A stretch of DNA of 64,000 bases from a virus: positions 1-64,000 of the IMG/VR virus record IMGVR_UViG_3300021185_003145; one strand, 5' to 3'. Under the pieces are notes generated by a model that saw nothing but the letters and a program-made list of their open reading frames with translations, had not been told where the DNA came from and did no database searches. Below are positions 43,401 through 51,691 of the stretch, one piece after another. The stretch's first letter is position 1. Every line of letters begins with the position of its first letter. Position numbers and translations under genes: made by a program.

Positions 43401-43641
43401 CGCTTGTACTCTGATAATATGATGGTTCACCAAATGTAGAAACTAGTTCTCTTTGTGAGCCAATTAAATATGCCTTTTCAGCATTTGCTTTTGTAGTTCC
43501 ACTAGCAGTATTGCCTGTGGTTGGATCTTTCTTGTCTTGTGCAGATGCTATCACCAACATTGGTACCGTACCAACTGCCGTACTTGCGTACTGTGATTCA
43601 TCTATAACTTTGACCTCGATACCGGGTGAAATAAGTGCCAT
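40465..43641 (-). CDS. 18: Tail sheath protein gp18, enlarged
   Basis: A 1058-residue contractile sheath protein. The start (MALISPGIEVKVIDES) and end (a C-terminal block with FVFEPNDKLTRDEVKQ, YIDIAVEPVKAVEYI) are typical gp18. T4 gp18 has 659 residues; the extra about 400 lie between residues 100 and 640 as repeated small beta units with a recurring layout GxxW near an N-x-W (ANGTHWLNTTKSKWGIF, DNGRMWYQN, WIKTTNSN). These should be surface insertions. Late TATAAATA upstream. Confidence 0.92.
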   Translation of the reverse strand: MALISPGIEVKVIDESQYASTAVGTVPMLVIASAQDKKDPTTGNTASGTTKANAEKAYLIGSQRELVSTFGEPSYYQSTSGTALHGYELNEHGLMSAYSLLGVSNRAYIVRADIDLGQLTGSAGRPAGDPANGTHWLNTTKSKWGIFQWSSSTQTFTNKVPVVITAATDMDGGIPKAHIGSIADYAIDTTTTNNKLFLKTSAGWQVVGVNSWYNTWSAVQGTETNPTVTIGHTITINGNVISMTGTSASQVVADINAAAVTGVTSQLSSEGNIRLFGTASTASGKIAISGTGTLLADIGMSAGDFYIPAINIDPHTSIPEWRSGDAASRPTGSIWIKTTNSNTGADIDVSAYSSITDLFADKSVKLYKSEEAAMYDVDAIGGGLNVATGKVIALAEKSTLGEITYKLYERKVKGETVLTGNLTSPTFTASDAFTIIASGKNTIATSSASVTLSGTTKELFVQEFNAAAVPYVTAKLEDTGAITITHSLGGFVKLDETTGTPIADAGIVSANSYARDDVTTGEIIISNFQALTYVVGATQPTANPDNGRMWYQNITNEVDIMIHDGTDWKGYQNVTVDARGFDLSQTNPEGPFVSASAPTEQSDKSALVVGDLWIDTSDLENYPFIKRYQLVDGENKWVAIDKGDQTSSDGILFADARYMGDTTTDVVTGTVTSIASLLTDNDVDLDAPSNALYPRGTLLFNTRRSSYNVKEFRRDYFNADDFPGKVLPAETDAWVSIAGNKTDGSPYMGRNAVRQVIVEKMKSVIDTSGELREDQRNFNVMAAPGYPELMANMIALNNDRRNTGFIIGDTPFRLAANSTDIQNWALNSNLASDNGDDGLVSADTYMGVFYPHGISTDLDGNSIMVPASHMILRTLIRSDEASFPWFAPAGTRRGVVDNATGLGYLDTVTGEFVATGVRESLRDTLYDNSINPVSFFPGNGILNYGNKTRTATASALDRINVARLVAYVRERLAVITKPFVFEPNDKLTRDEVKQVVEQLMNDLVAKRGLYDYLVVCDESNNTNDRIDRNELYIDIAVEPVKAVEYIYIPVRIQNTGSI

Positions 43642-43686
43642 TTTATACCTCGCGAATATATAATATATATTAATATTTTGTAGTTG

Positions 43687-43694
43687 TATTTATA
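43687..43694 (-). promoter_or_regulatory. Late promoter TATAAATA for gp18
   Basis: Exact TATAAATA on the minus strand, 45 bases before the gp18 ATG; the leader is strongly AT-palindromic. Confidence 0.75.
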
Positions 43695-43733
43695 CTTTTG
43701 CAACAAAAAGGCGTCTATTAGACTCAGATACCA

Positions 43734-43753
43734 GGTACCCTTTAAAGGGCACC
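43734..43753. repeat. Near-perfect inverted repeat between divergent genes
   Basis: GGTACCCTTTAAAGGGCACC, palindromic except one pair, lies between the gp18 promoter and the plus-strand zinc-ribbon gene. It could be an operator or a hairpin. Confidence 0.5.
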
Positions 43754-43754
43754 G

Positions 43755-43761
43755 CTAAATA
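43755..43761 (+). promoter_or_regulatory. Late box CTAAATA five bases before ATG
   Basis: CTAAATA, then TTTGT, then the ATG at 43767; no ribosome site, so a leaderless mRNA is predicted. Confidence 0.55.
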
Positions 43762-43766
43762 TTTGT

Positions 43767-44114
43767 ATGGAAAAACGACCTATATGTACTAAATGCAAGA
43801 AAAAATTTGCAGCCTTTAACTATCGTAAAGGGGAAAAGGTTTACTATCGCAAAAAATGTGATAGTTGCAATCGTAAGCACAAAGCAGACGGTAAAAAAAG
43901 TCCGTGGGCAAAAGCAGGTTATAAAAAGAAAACTGTTTGCGAAAAATGTGGATTTAAAAGTAAGTACTACGAACAAATAGAAGTGTACTATATAGATGGT
44001 AATATGATTAATATAAAACACACTAATCTTAAATCAGTGTGTTTAAACTGTTTAACTGAATTGGGACACGAAGGATGGAATACTAAGCAAGGTGACTTAA
44101 TACCTGACTTTTAA
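43767..44114 (+). CDS. Zinc-ribbon / degenerate HNH-like protein
   Basis: A 115-residue basic protein with CxxC pairs: CTKC (7-10), CDSC (31-34), CEKC (about 58-61) and CLNC (about 94-97). The second half, VYYIDGNMINIKHTNLKSVC (part of a longer run), has the HNH-like layout in which NIKHTNL and CLNC would be the N and zinc sites, but the catalytic His is replaced. Conserved in T4-like marine phages. Plus strand, converging with gp1. Confidence 0.75.
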   Translation: MEKRPICTKCKKKFAAFNYRKGEKVYYRKKCDSCNRKHKADGKKSPWAKAGYKKKTVCEKCGFKSKYYEQIEVYYIDGNMINIKHTNLKSVCLNCLTELGHEGWNTKQGDLIPDF

Positions 44115-44715
44115 GATCTTCTAACGTACTATTATTTTTGATAATTGCATCAAATTTATCATCATTTGCAACCCAGGCCCATTCACTTATGTGTACTTCT
44201 GGAAAAATTACTGCCATTGAATTATGTTCAACGTAAGTTGCATCGGCTTCATTAATACCTACGGCAGTTACAAACCACATAGGTTTTTCTCCTCTACACA
44301 CTTGCCAAACTTCTCCATCTAATTCTTTTATTAGATTAATCTCGTTTGAAAAACGTACATCTGGTATTACAAAATTTTTAGTAGGATTTTGTATTAGTTG
44401 TTGCTTAACTAAACTTACCCATATACCATCAAAGAATCCACTTCGCATACAGTCAGTACCAAACAACTGAAGAACAAGACGAGGAGTAATATCTTTTCCT
44501 GTTTCCTTACTCCAGAATGTATCTTGTGTTTCACGCCATTGTCTGCTGTCATCAGTATCTCCTTCAAGCATATTTCTGTCCCAACCAAATACAGTTGCAA
44601 CTCCGTCTTTTAACTTATCAGCAAAACTAATCTTAGTAAAGTCGTGATCTTGTACCAGCATATCAGCCACGGTTCCTTTACCGCTACCGATGAGACCACA
44701 TACTCCGATTATCAT
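44083..44715 (-). CDS. 1: Deoxynucleoside monophosphate kinase gp1
   Basis: A 210-residue dNMP kinase like T4 gp1 (241). P-loop GLIGSGKG (7-14), FADKLKDGVATVFGWDR, QLFGTDCMR and VIPDVRFSNE are family marks. It phosphorylates dNMPs, so it serves DNA synthesis, although it sits among virion genes as in marine relatives. It overlaps the plus-strand gene end by 32 bases. Confidence 0.9.
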   Translation of the reverse strand: MIIGVCGLIGSGKGTVADMLVQDHDFTKISFADKLKDGVATVFGWDRNMLEGDTDDSRQWRETQDTFWSKETGKDITPRLVLQLFGTDCMRSGFFDGIWVSLVKQQLIQNPTKNFVIPDVRFSNEINLIKELDGEVWQVCRGEKPMWFVTAVGINEADATYVEHNSMAVIFPEVHISEWAWVANDDKFDAIIKNNSTLEDLKSQVLSHLA

Positions 44716-44740
44716 AAAGTACCTCTTTTTATTTTAAGGG

Positions 44741-45484
44741 TTAGCCCATGACCCATGTCATTGGCATTTGTCCGTCAACTAAATTCATTAAATCTGTTTC
44801 AAGTTTGTCAAGTTCTGTTTGTGCTTCTACTTTAAGAGCATCACCATTTAAACTTGTTCCACCTTGTGGACCGGCAATAGTTGCAAATTTAGAACGTGCT
44901 TCACCTAACATATACTTACTTCTTGCTAGTGCATAGTCGTATACCCATGGCTTACAACGTGTATCTGTTAGCAATGACGTATCAGGTCTTACATTATACA
45001 TCCATAACATAACTGTTTCGCCATCTGATCTAACATTTCTAATTATTGTTAATTTTTTTGTAACAGGATTAAAAGTAAAGTTAATATATGCTCCAAACAT
45101 ACGTCCAGCCATTTCTTGATACTGCTTGTAGAAATCGTAAGTAGCAAGACCACCCATCTTTCCTGCAGTTAACATATATGTGTTCATGTAACCTGCTTCA
45201 AAAGGCTCAAACACACTACCAACATTACCTGTTGTACTACGAAATACTTGTCTAACATTTTCTACTTCATTAGGTAATGTATACTCTGTCTGTCCTGTAA
45301 CTAGTGCTAAAAAGCCATAACTTTCTTCAACGGCATTACTGCTTTTTTGACGATACACATCTAGTGCTTTTTGCAAAGCCATTTCATAGTGTGCTGCATC
45401 AAGCTCAACATCAACCATACCTCCACCGAGACTAAGTTCAATATAATCAAAAAGTTTTTGTTTTTCAGTTGTTAAGTCAGACAT
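44741..45484 (-). CDS. 13: Neck protein gp13
   Basis: A 247-residue protein with the marks of marine gp13: LFDYIELSLGGGMVDVELD (part), NAVEESYGFLAL, TEYTLPNEVENVRQVF, LARSKYMLGEARSKFATIAGPQGG (part) and a closing MTWVMG. T4 gp13 is 309 residues. It caps the filled head. A GTGACTAAATA late box lies 25 bases upstream with AAGGA before the ATG. Its partners gp14 and gp15 are on the other strand. Confidence 0.85.
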   Translation of the reverse strand: MSDLTTEKQKLFDYIELSLGGGMVDVELDAAHYEMALQKALDVYRQKSSNAVEESYGFLALVTGQTEYTLPNEVENVRQVFRSTTGNVGSVFEPFEAGYMNTYMLTAGKMGGLATYDFYKQYQEMAGRMFGAYINFTFNPVTKKLTIIRNVRSDGETVMLWMYNVRPDTSLLTDTRCKPWVYDYALARSKYMLGEARSKFATIAGPQGGTSLNGDALKVEAQTELDKLETDLMNLVDGQMPMTWVMG

Positions 45485-45507
45485 GTACTAAATCCTTTAT
45501 ATTACTA

Positions 45508-46749
45508 CTATTTAGTCACTTTCAATAGTATTGTCTGATCATTGATTCTGCCATTTAGTTTAGTTTCAGTAGTTTTTATACTATCCATAAACTTCCTAAC
45601 AAATACTTTATTACCTTTATTAAAACTTGCTAACTGCTCTAATGGCTTCCTAAGTGTTTTTTGTACACTTTGTTTTTCATCAAAGTATAATATTGTTGTT
45701 CCTTTAACTTGTAATGTAGCATGTTCTTCAGCAACATACTTTCCTAACTTACGAGTTTTTACATTGTATACCCATAACTCTGCACTTTCAAGTATATCAA
45801 TAGGATTAACACTTGCAATTTTTAGTGTTGTATCCTCTTTTTGATACTTCAATCTTGCAACAATTTTATCCTTAGCAACAGGCTTTTTTGTTCTAGTTTG
45901 ATTTGCTTTTTGGCTCGTAATAATCATATCACATGCACTTACTATTGCATTGTATATTTCAGCAATTTTCTTTTGTTGCTTTGTTGAAAAATGTGCATAT
46001 CCTTCAACTAATTGATCATACATATCATCATCTTTTTTCTTAGGCCCTATAAGTTCAGAAAACTCTTGTGCTACCGGCTTAAAGTACTCTCTAATAATAC
46101 GAGCATGATTACCTTTAACTTCTAACTTTCGTAATGAAGAAACAGGATTAAAACTTTTTAAATCAAACTTATCAATATTATCTAATGCTTCGTCAACTTC
46201 TTCTTCAATCTTTGTTGCATATACCATACTAGCATTTTTTAACTTTTGTTGTATGCTTAATACAGGTGCAGTATTCTTTGCTTTTTCTTCTTTTTTAATT
46301 TCGTCAACTATTAAAGATCCTGCCGCAATGGCTTCTTCAACTCTTGGCTTAATAAATTCTGTGATAGGTCGCATACTATCCATTGTCCCAGGACATGATT
46401 CCCAATATTCATTATGTGGTTCAAAGTAATCAGGACATCCTGTTAATAGTAACTTGGCGTATATTGCAACAGTTGGGCTTATTTGTCCTTTCTTAGCACT
46501 AGAAATATCTTTCTTAGTGTATTGCTCTTGTTTCATCCATTCGTAAATAAAAGGAACAACATCACTTGTTTTATAGTTCTGATAATAAAACTCTACTGCT
46601 TGTTGCCTTAACCTGTGGAATTCATATCCAGACAGTTTTTCAAAATCAGCAAAACTAGGTCCTGTTAATTTAGCACCTCTTTTAAGTCTAGGTGCACCTT
46701 TTACTACTTTTTTCTTAGGCTTTTTAGTAAGTGATCTTGCAGTAGCCAT
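45508..46749 (-). CDS. Conserved marine myovirus protein with basic N-terminus
   Basis: A 413-residue protein. It has a strongly basic N-terminus (KKPKKKVVKGAPRLKRG), a helical body with EFHRLRQQAVEFYYQNY and PTVAIYAKLLLTGCPDYF, and a C-terminal beta domain (YNVKTRKLGKYVAEE, KGTTILYFDEKQS). Marine T4-like phages share it; function unknown. An early-type promoter, not a late box, lies upstream, so despite its virion neighbours it is probably a host-takeover or DNA-associated protein. Confidence 0.7.
   Translation of the reverse strand: MATARSLTKKPKKKVVKGAPRLKRGAKLTGPSFADFEKLSGYEFHRLRQQAVEFYYQNYKTSDVVPFIYEWMKQEQYTKKDISSAKKGQISPTVAIYAKLLLTGCPDYFEPHNEYWESCPGTMDSMRPITEFIKPRVEEAIAAGSLIVDEIKKEEKAKNTAPVLSIQQKLKNASMVYATKIEEEVDEALDNIDKFDLKSFNPVSSLRKLEVKGNHARIIREYFKPVAQEFSELIGPKKKDDDMYDQLVEGYAHFSTKQQKKIAEIYNAIVSACDMIITSQKANQTRTKKPVAKDKIVARLKYQKEDTTLKIASVNPIDILESAELWVYNVKTRKLGKYVAEEHATLQVKGTTILYFDEKQSVQKTLRKPLEQLASFNKGNKVFVRKFMDSIKTTETKLNGRINDQTILLKVTK
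45509..45517 (-). promoter_or_regulatory. Late box GTGACTAAATA for gp13
   Basis: Minus-strand TGACTAAATA overlapping the end of the 45508 gene, 25 bases before the gp13 ATG. Confidence 0.65.
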
Positions 46750-46774
46750 ATTATTCTCCTTTGTTTATATTACT

Positions 46775-46802
46775 ATAATACACTGTTTTGTTTGTATGTC
46801 AA
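46775..46802 (-). promoter_or_regulatory. Sigma70 early promoter
   Basis: TTGACA (46797-46802), 16-base spacer, TATTAT (46775-46780), minus strand, before the 46749 start. Confidence 0.75.
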
Positions 46803-46814
46803 CCTTTATCTTTA

Positions 46815-46822
46815 TATAAATA
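46815..46822 (+). promoter_or_regulatory. Late promoter TATAAATA for gp14-gp15
   Basis: Exact plus-strand TATAAATA, 20 bases before the gp14 ATG, with AAGGA in between; back to back with the early promoter at 46775. Confidence 0.75.
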
Positions 46823-46842
46823 TAGTATAACAAGGATTTCAC

Positions 46843-48027
46843 ATGCCCAGACTATCACTATGGAAGCCAGAACGCAACAAAGACTTTACGTTTTTTGACA
46901 ATAGAATACGTGAAATGTTTACTATTGGCGGTACTGGTATTAATATACACAAGTACTTAGGTCCTGATACATCTAACAATGATGGCAAGGATGCTACACA
47001 ACCAAATTATGCCAGTCAAAGTGCAACAAATATACAAGATTTGTTGTTTTTAGAAAACCGTGATCGTAAGTACGATTCAAGTATATATCAACTTAGAGGT
47101 ATTTATAACGTAAGTGATATTGATTTTGATTTAACACAGTTTGGTTTATTCTTACAGAACGATACATTGTTTGTCAGTTTTCATATACAAGATATGGTAA
47201 ACGCACTTGGAAGAAAACTTATTAACGGTGACGTATTTGAATTACCTCATTTGCGAGACTTTTACCCATTAGATAGTGCATTACCGGCTTCTCTACGTAG
47301 GTACTATGTAGTACAAGATGCAAGTAATAGTGCTGAAGGATTTAGTCCAACATGGTATCCACATATTTGGCGTGTTAAGTGTACACCATTAGTCGACAGT
47401 CAAGAGTACAAAGACATCTTTGACGATACTGCTAAAAAACAAGATGGTACTGACGCTGATAGAACACTAAAAGATTTACTTAGTACATACAAAAAAGAAA
47501 TTGAAATTAATACTGCAATAATTCAAGAGGCTGAAAACGAAGTTCCAAAAAGTGGTTACGACACTGATAAATTTTTTGTTGTACCAACTGAACCAGATGG
47601 AACACCAGCAGACGGTGAAGAAACAGAAAGTGCTGATAATACCGGTGTTAAAGCAAGTAGCACACTGGTTACAGTGGATGAAGTTCCAACAACGCCAACA
47701 AGTAACGGTTATGATGGTTACTTAGTAGGCGACGGCTTAGCACCAAATGGATTTCCAGTAACTCCTGGAATAGCGTTTACAAATAACCCTAGCGTTGGAG
47801 ATTATGTTTTACGACTTGACTTTACTCCAAATAGACTATTTAGATTTGATGGTAATAGGTGGGTTAAAATTGAAGATTCAGTTCGTACAAGTACAACAGG
47901 TGGTGCAGGTACTACACAAAAAGATTCATTTGTTGAAAATACTAAGCAGTACACAGATGATGAAAATAATACATTTAATAGTAGACAAACACTTAGTGAT
48001 GCACTAAAACCAGAGGCAGATGATTAA
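46843..48027 (+). CDS. 14: Neck protein gp14
   Basis: A 394-residue protein. Residues 1-200 fit marine gp14 (LWKPERNKDFTFFDNRIREMF, FLENRDRKYDSSIYQLRGIYN in part, INGDVFELPHL, EGFSPTWYPHIWRV). T4 gp14 is 256; the extra C-terminal part is an Asp/Thr-rich segment with a small YVLRLDF, LFRFDGNRWVKIED unit like those in gp15 and gp18. It joins the head to the tail with gp13 and gp15. Stop overlaps the gp15 start. Confidence 0.78.
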   Translation: MPRLSLWKPERNKDFTFFDNRIREMFTIGGTGINIHKYLGPDTSNNDGKDATQPNYASQSATNIQDLLFLENRDRKYDSSIYQLRGIYNVSDIDFDLTQFGLFLQNDTLFVSFHIQDMVNALGRKLINGDVFELPHLRDFYPLDSALPASLRRYYVVQDASNSAEGFSPTWYPHIWRVKCTPLVDSQEYKDIFDDTAKKQDGTDADRTLKDLLSTYKKEIEINTAIIQEAENEVPKSGYDTDKFFVVPTEPDGTPADGEETESADNTGVKASSTLVTVDEVPTTPTSNGYDGYLVGDGLAPNGFPVTPGIAFTNNPSVGDYVLRLDFTPNRLFRFDGNRWVKIEDSVRTSTTGGAGTTQKDSFVENTKQYTDDENNTFNSRQTLSDALKPEADD

Positions 48028-49418
48028 TGGCAAGACAATTTTTCTATGATAATCAAATAAGAAGATTCCTCTTACAATTTGTTAGAATGTTTAGTAACTT
48101 TCAAATTGAGATAGGAGCCCCGGATTCAAGTGGCAATAGAACGCTTTTGACCGTCCCTGTGCGTTATGGAGATATGAGTCGTAATGCAGCTGCTATACTT
48201 AGAGAAAATAGTGAAAATAAAGTCTTAGGTGCTCCGATGATGAGTTGCTATATTAGTAGTTTAAAGTATAGTAGAGATCGTGTACAGGAACCAAATCATA
48301 TTAATAAAATGCAAGTTAGACAACGAAAATATAATGCAAGTACAGAAACTTATAGTCGTACACAAAGTAATGCAATTACAGTTGAACGACATATGCCAGT
48401 ACCTTACGATTTAACAATGAATTTAGATGTATGGACTACTAATACTGAAATGAAGTTGCAGTTACTAGAGCAAATGCTATGCTTGTTTAACCCTAGTTTA
48501 GAAATACAAAGTACAGATAACTATGTCGACTGGACAAGTTTAAGTTTAGTAGAATTAACAGACGTTAACTTTACAAGTAGAACAGTTCCAACTGGTACAG
48601 AAGATACAATCGATGTTGCTACATTAACATTTGATATGCCTATATGGATGTCATTACCTGCTAAAGTTAAAAAGATGGGTGTTATACATAAAATTGTTAA
48701 TAGCATTTATGACGGTAACGGAGACTTAGTAAGTTCTATTGGAAAAGATGACTTAGTACTAGGACAACGATTAGTTGTTACTCCAGGACGTTATGGAGCA
48801 ATACTACTTAACGGACAAGCAGAACTAGTAGATTATGATAATGAGCCCACGTCCGATACCTTACATACTAGTCAAATACTTAAGAAGTCAGCAAGTAAGC
48901 CAAAATGGAGATCAGTACTTGAACAATACGGTGCAGTAAATCCTGGAATTACACAATTACGATTTATACAACCTGACGATAGTGAAGTTATTGGAACAGT
49001 TGCATATCATCCTACAGATGATCAAATACTTTTAATAACTATTGACGCTGATACTATTCCAACTAATAGTTTAACTGCCATAGATGCAATTATTAAGCCT
49101 AGTAGTGTTAACGTAGATACATTTGTTAAAAATACAAACTCAAGATACTTGATACTTGAAGATATTGGAAAATCAACTAACACAGATGGTAGTGATTTTT
49201 GGAAAAGTACTAGTGATGTTGACTTTATTGCTAGTGCAAACGATATTATTGAATGGGATGGTACACAATGGACTGTAGCATTTGATAGTTCTGCAATTAG
49301 TGTTGCAAACTACGTTACAAACGCAACAACAGGTATACAGTATAAATGGAACGGTAGTGCTTGGCTAAAAAGTTTTGAAGGCGAGTATCAACCTCAGGAC
49401 TGGCGAGTAGTTATCTAA
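48027..49418 (+). CDS. 15: Proximal tail sheath stabiliser gp15
   Basis: A 463-residue protein. The first 215 residues match T4 gp15 (272): FFYDNQIRRFLLQFVRMFSNF (part) parallels YFYNSSFRRYATLMGDLFSN, then VPVRYGD, MMSCYISSLKYSRD, MNLDVWTTNTEMKLQLLEQML. The C-terminal 200 residues are an extension with repeated units (IIEWDGTQWTV, YKWNGSAWLKS). It finishes the tail tip joined to the head. Forms an operon with gp14. Confidence 0.85.
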   Translation: MARQFFYDNQIRRFLLQFVRMFSNFQIEIGAPDSSGNRTLLTVPVRYGDMSRNAAAILRENSENKVLGAPMMSCYISSLKYSRDRVQEPNHINKMQVRQRKYNASTETYSRTQSNAITVERHMPVPYDLTMNLDVWTTNTEMKLQLLEQMLCLFNPSLEIQSTDNYVDWTSLSLVELTDVNFTSRTVPTGTEDTIDVATLTFDMPIWMSLPAKVKKMGVIHKIVNSIYDGNGDLVSSIGKDDLVLGQRLVVTPGRYGAILLNGQAELVDYDNEPTSDTLHTSQILKKSASKPKWRSVLEQYGAVNPGITQLRFIQPDDSEVIGTVAYHPTDDQILLITIDADTIPTNSLTAIDAIIKPSSVNVDTFVKNTNSRYLILEDIGKSTNTDGSDFWKSTSDVDFIASANDIIEWDGTQWTVAFDSSAISVANYVTNATTGIQYKWNGSAWLKSFEGEYQPQDWRVVI

Positions 49419-50149
49419 CCTATATCAAGTTGGCTAATAAAATCTCTATAATCTTTAAGGTGTAAATTACTACACCATCTCCATGATTCAGGACAAACAT
49501 AATCTGCATTAGGATGAACGAAGTGAAAATTTACCTGATAGTAAGCCTTGAATAATCTTGTCATATTTGCTTCCCACTTACTTCCGTTGACATGCTCATT
49601 TCTTTCCTTGTAGGCATTTGTACCTGCATATATGTTACTGTTGTAACCTTCTGCTTGTTGATTATCAAATCCAATAAGATAAATGTCTTTGTGTCCGTGA
49701 TAGGCCGCTAAGTATGTTGCTACTGCACCAGCATTCATTATATAATTTTGAGGAACCAAGTGAAACTTACCAGGGTACTTAACCATTAAAGCCGCACTAC
49801 TGTAAACAATATTATTATCACAGTAATCAGTTTCTATAATTTCTTCCATCATAACTTCAGTATTGCAGATTAAAAAATCTGGAGACATATCTCTATAAAG
49901 TGCATTGCATCCGTAAGTTTGACACTTTAAACTAGCAAATAAACCGCCTTTGTGATTTGTTAGCAAACTAAGTCTAAACTTTTGTCTACTATCACCGTTA
50001 CCAATAATAACTGCATTACCTCTATGATCACTGTTATTAACAGTAACAGGTACCCATTCACGTTCTTCTTGACGCTTACCGGCTTCTATAGTTGTGTGAT
50101 GAATAATAAATTCACCTTCATATTCAGTGGCGTAAAAAGGAAGTTTCAT
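49415..50149 (-). CDS. Unknown protein, possible DUF115/glycosyltransferase-like
   Basis: A 244-residue protein with AVIIGNGDSRQKFR (about 46-59), CNALYRDMSPDFLICNT, and DIYLIGFDNQ, an alternating alpha/beta layout resembling the MptE/DUF115 and sialyltransferase-like folds. Related proteins sit among cyanophage fibre genes. It might decorate fibres or host sugars; this is weak inference. It starts at the stop of a fibre gene and overlaps the end of gp15. Confidence 0.55.
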   Translation of the reverse strand: MKLPFYATEYEGEFIIHHTTIEAGKRQEEREWVPVTVNNSDHRGNAVIIGNGDSRQKFRLSLLTNHKGGLFASLKCQTYGCNALYRDMSPDFLICNTEVMMEEIIETDYCDNNIVYSSAALMVKYPGKFHLVPQNYIMNAGAVATYLAAYHGHKDIYLIGFDNQQAEGYNSNIYAGTNAYKERNEHVNGSKWEANMTRLFKAYYQVNFHFVHPNADYVCPESWRWCSNLHLKDYRDFISQLDIG

Positions 50150-51642
50150 TACACTACTATCTCTGCTATCTTAATTCCTGAATCTAAATTTTCTTCTATT
50201 GCTTTTCCTATAACGCAAACTGCGTTAGGCATAGCACTTTCTTTTGCCAATGCAACGCCTGTTCCTGCAACAGGTCCTGAAACAATTATGTCGCCTTTGC
50301 GTATTGGTCCATCAATCTTGCAAGGTACTCTACCTCTTAATGCTACTGCTATACCATCAGCATCACTATTCATTAAATGTGCAGGATTAGTTGATACAAC
50401 TCCTGCAACTCTGTGATCATGCATTATATTAGTTGTAGTGACTTCTTTATCTCCACCAAATATTAAAACAGTGCCTGGTTCATAATCTTCATCGCTAGTA
50501 TAAATTTCTGCCAAGTCAGCATATTGAGCCGATGTTGCAGTTCCACTAAACACACCACTTGCTAAAGTAATACCACTTGAATTAAATGTTGTATGTGTTG
50601 CGTTGTCTAAAACTAATGTGGCTACTCCTGTGCCAGAGTCTGTTACTGAAAGTGAACTGTCTCCTTGTGATATTGAGTTTGTAGCAATACCTGATAGCCC
50701 ACTGCCATCACCTGTGTATGAAGTTGCATCTACAGTGCCATTAACACTTACACCTGTTGCTGTTGTTTCAAATTTAGTAACATTATTATATCGTAACTGC
50801 ACTTGTGCATCTGCGTAAAATATAGCCATATATTCAGCTGCATTTTTCTTACTTAAATATATGTTTCCATCTGTTTGAACCCAAGTATTATGAGCATTGG
50901 TGCCTCTTATAATATTATTTGAACCATCATGATGTATTGTAAAATCACCACCGGTACCAAGTTTAATCGTATCATTGTCACCCATATTAAGATGAGATTC
51001 TAAAGTGGTTTCACCAGCCACTTCCAATCCTGTTCCGTTAATTAATTTAAGATCTGTGCTTGTGAATCTTGCACTAATGTTATTACTGCCTGCTTTCTTG
51101 TGTGCAATTTCAATAATACCGTCTTCAGTACCATCACTTGCATCATCAATTTTTGCAGTAATTTTTGCAAATACTTGACTAGAGCCTGCGTCATTGTCGC
51201 CTTTAAATTTAATTTGTCCAATATAATCAGCATCTGATCCAGCATTGTCTGACGGATTTCTTGTTAGTGTAATTACCGGTCCTGCACTATTTCCTGTTGA
51301 TGTATCTGTTAGACTTGCTCCGTCACTCTCGGCAGTAAAAGCACCACTAACTCCTGTTAAGTTGCTTCCATCACCATAAAATGCATTGGCTTTAATATCT
51401 GCGTAACTTGTTATAGTGACATTACCACTAGTTGTTCCAACTTCATCTGTATTAATTACTGCAAAATGATTTGCACTCTCATCATATATTAACGCAACAT
51501 TACCATCACTACCTCGTTCCATAACGATACCAGTATCTTTATCAGCACTTCCTGATTCTCCGCTATTGATTCTTATTAAAGGATCTGTTATATTTGTTAC
51601 ATCAAAATTTACCTGGGCGGCCTTAGGTCTTGTTAATGGCAT
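50149..51642 (-). CDS. Tail fibre-like protein with C-terminal SAQYADLAEIY domain
   Basis: A 497-residue beta-rich fibre. N-terminus PKAAQVNFDVTNITDPLIR, then a module GSDGNVALIYDESANHFAV shared in pattern with two other fibres, a collagen-like middle, and a C-terminal 125-residue domain (SAQYADLAEIYTSDED, GVVSTNPAHLMNSDADG, GRVPCKIDG) nearly duplicated in the 1130-residue fibre downstream in the same locus. A late box and no ribosome site stronger than GGGAA precede it. Confidence 0.78.
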   Translation of the reverse strand: MPLTRPKAAQVNFDVTNITDPLIRINSGESGSADKDTGIVMERGSDGNVALIYDESANHFAVINTDEVGTTSGNVTITSYADIKANAFYGDGSNLTGVSGAFTAESDGASLTDTSTGNSAGPVITLTRNPSDNAGSDADYIGQIKFKGDNDAGSSQVFAKITAKIDDASDGTEDGIIEIAHKKAGSNNISARFTSTDLKLINGTGLEVAGETTLESHLNMGDNDTIKLGTGGDFTIHHDGSNNIIRGTNAHNTWVQTDGNIYLSKKNAAEYMAIFYADAQVQLRYNNVTKFETTATGVSVNGTVDATSYTGDGSGLSGIATNSISQGDSSLSVTDSGTGVATLVLDNATHTTFNSSGITLASGVFSGTATSAQYADLAEIYTSDEDYEPGTVLIFGGDKEVTTTNIMHDHRVAGVVSTNPAHLMNSDADGIAVALRGRVPCKIDGPIRKGDIIVSGPVAGTGVALAKESAMPNAVCVIGKAIEENLDSGIKIAEIVV

Positions 51643-51681
51643 TTTTAAATTCCCGTTCTTACTTGAATAATTATATAAACA

Positions 51682-51690
51682 TATTTAGTC
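51682..51690 (-). promoter_or_regulatory. Late box GACTAAATA
   Basis: TTGACTAAATA on the minus strand between the terminator and the 51642 start. Confidence 0.65.
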
Positions 51691-51691
51691 A

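Noticed and set aside
43767-44114. Active HNH endonuclease
   Set aside because: The zinc CxxC pairs and Asn are present but the first catalytic His of HNH is not, so only a zinc-ribbon call is safe.
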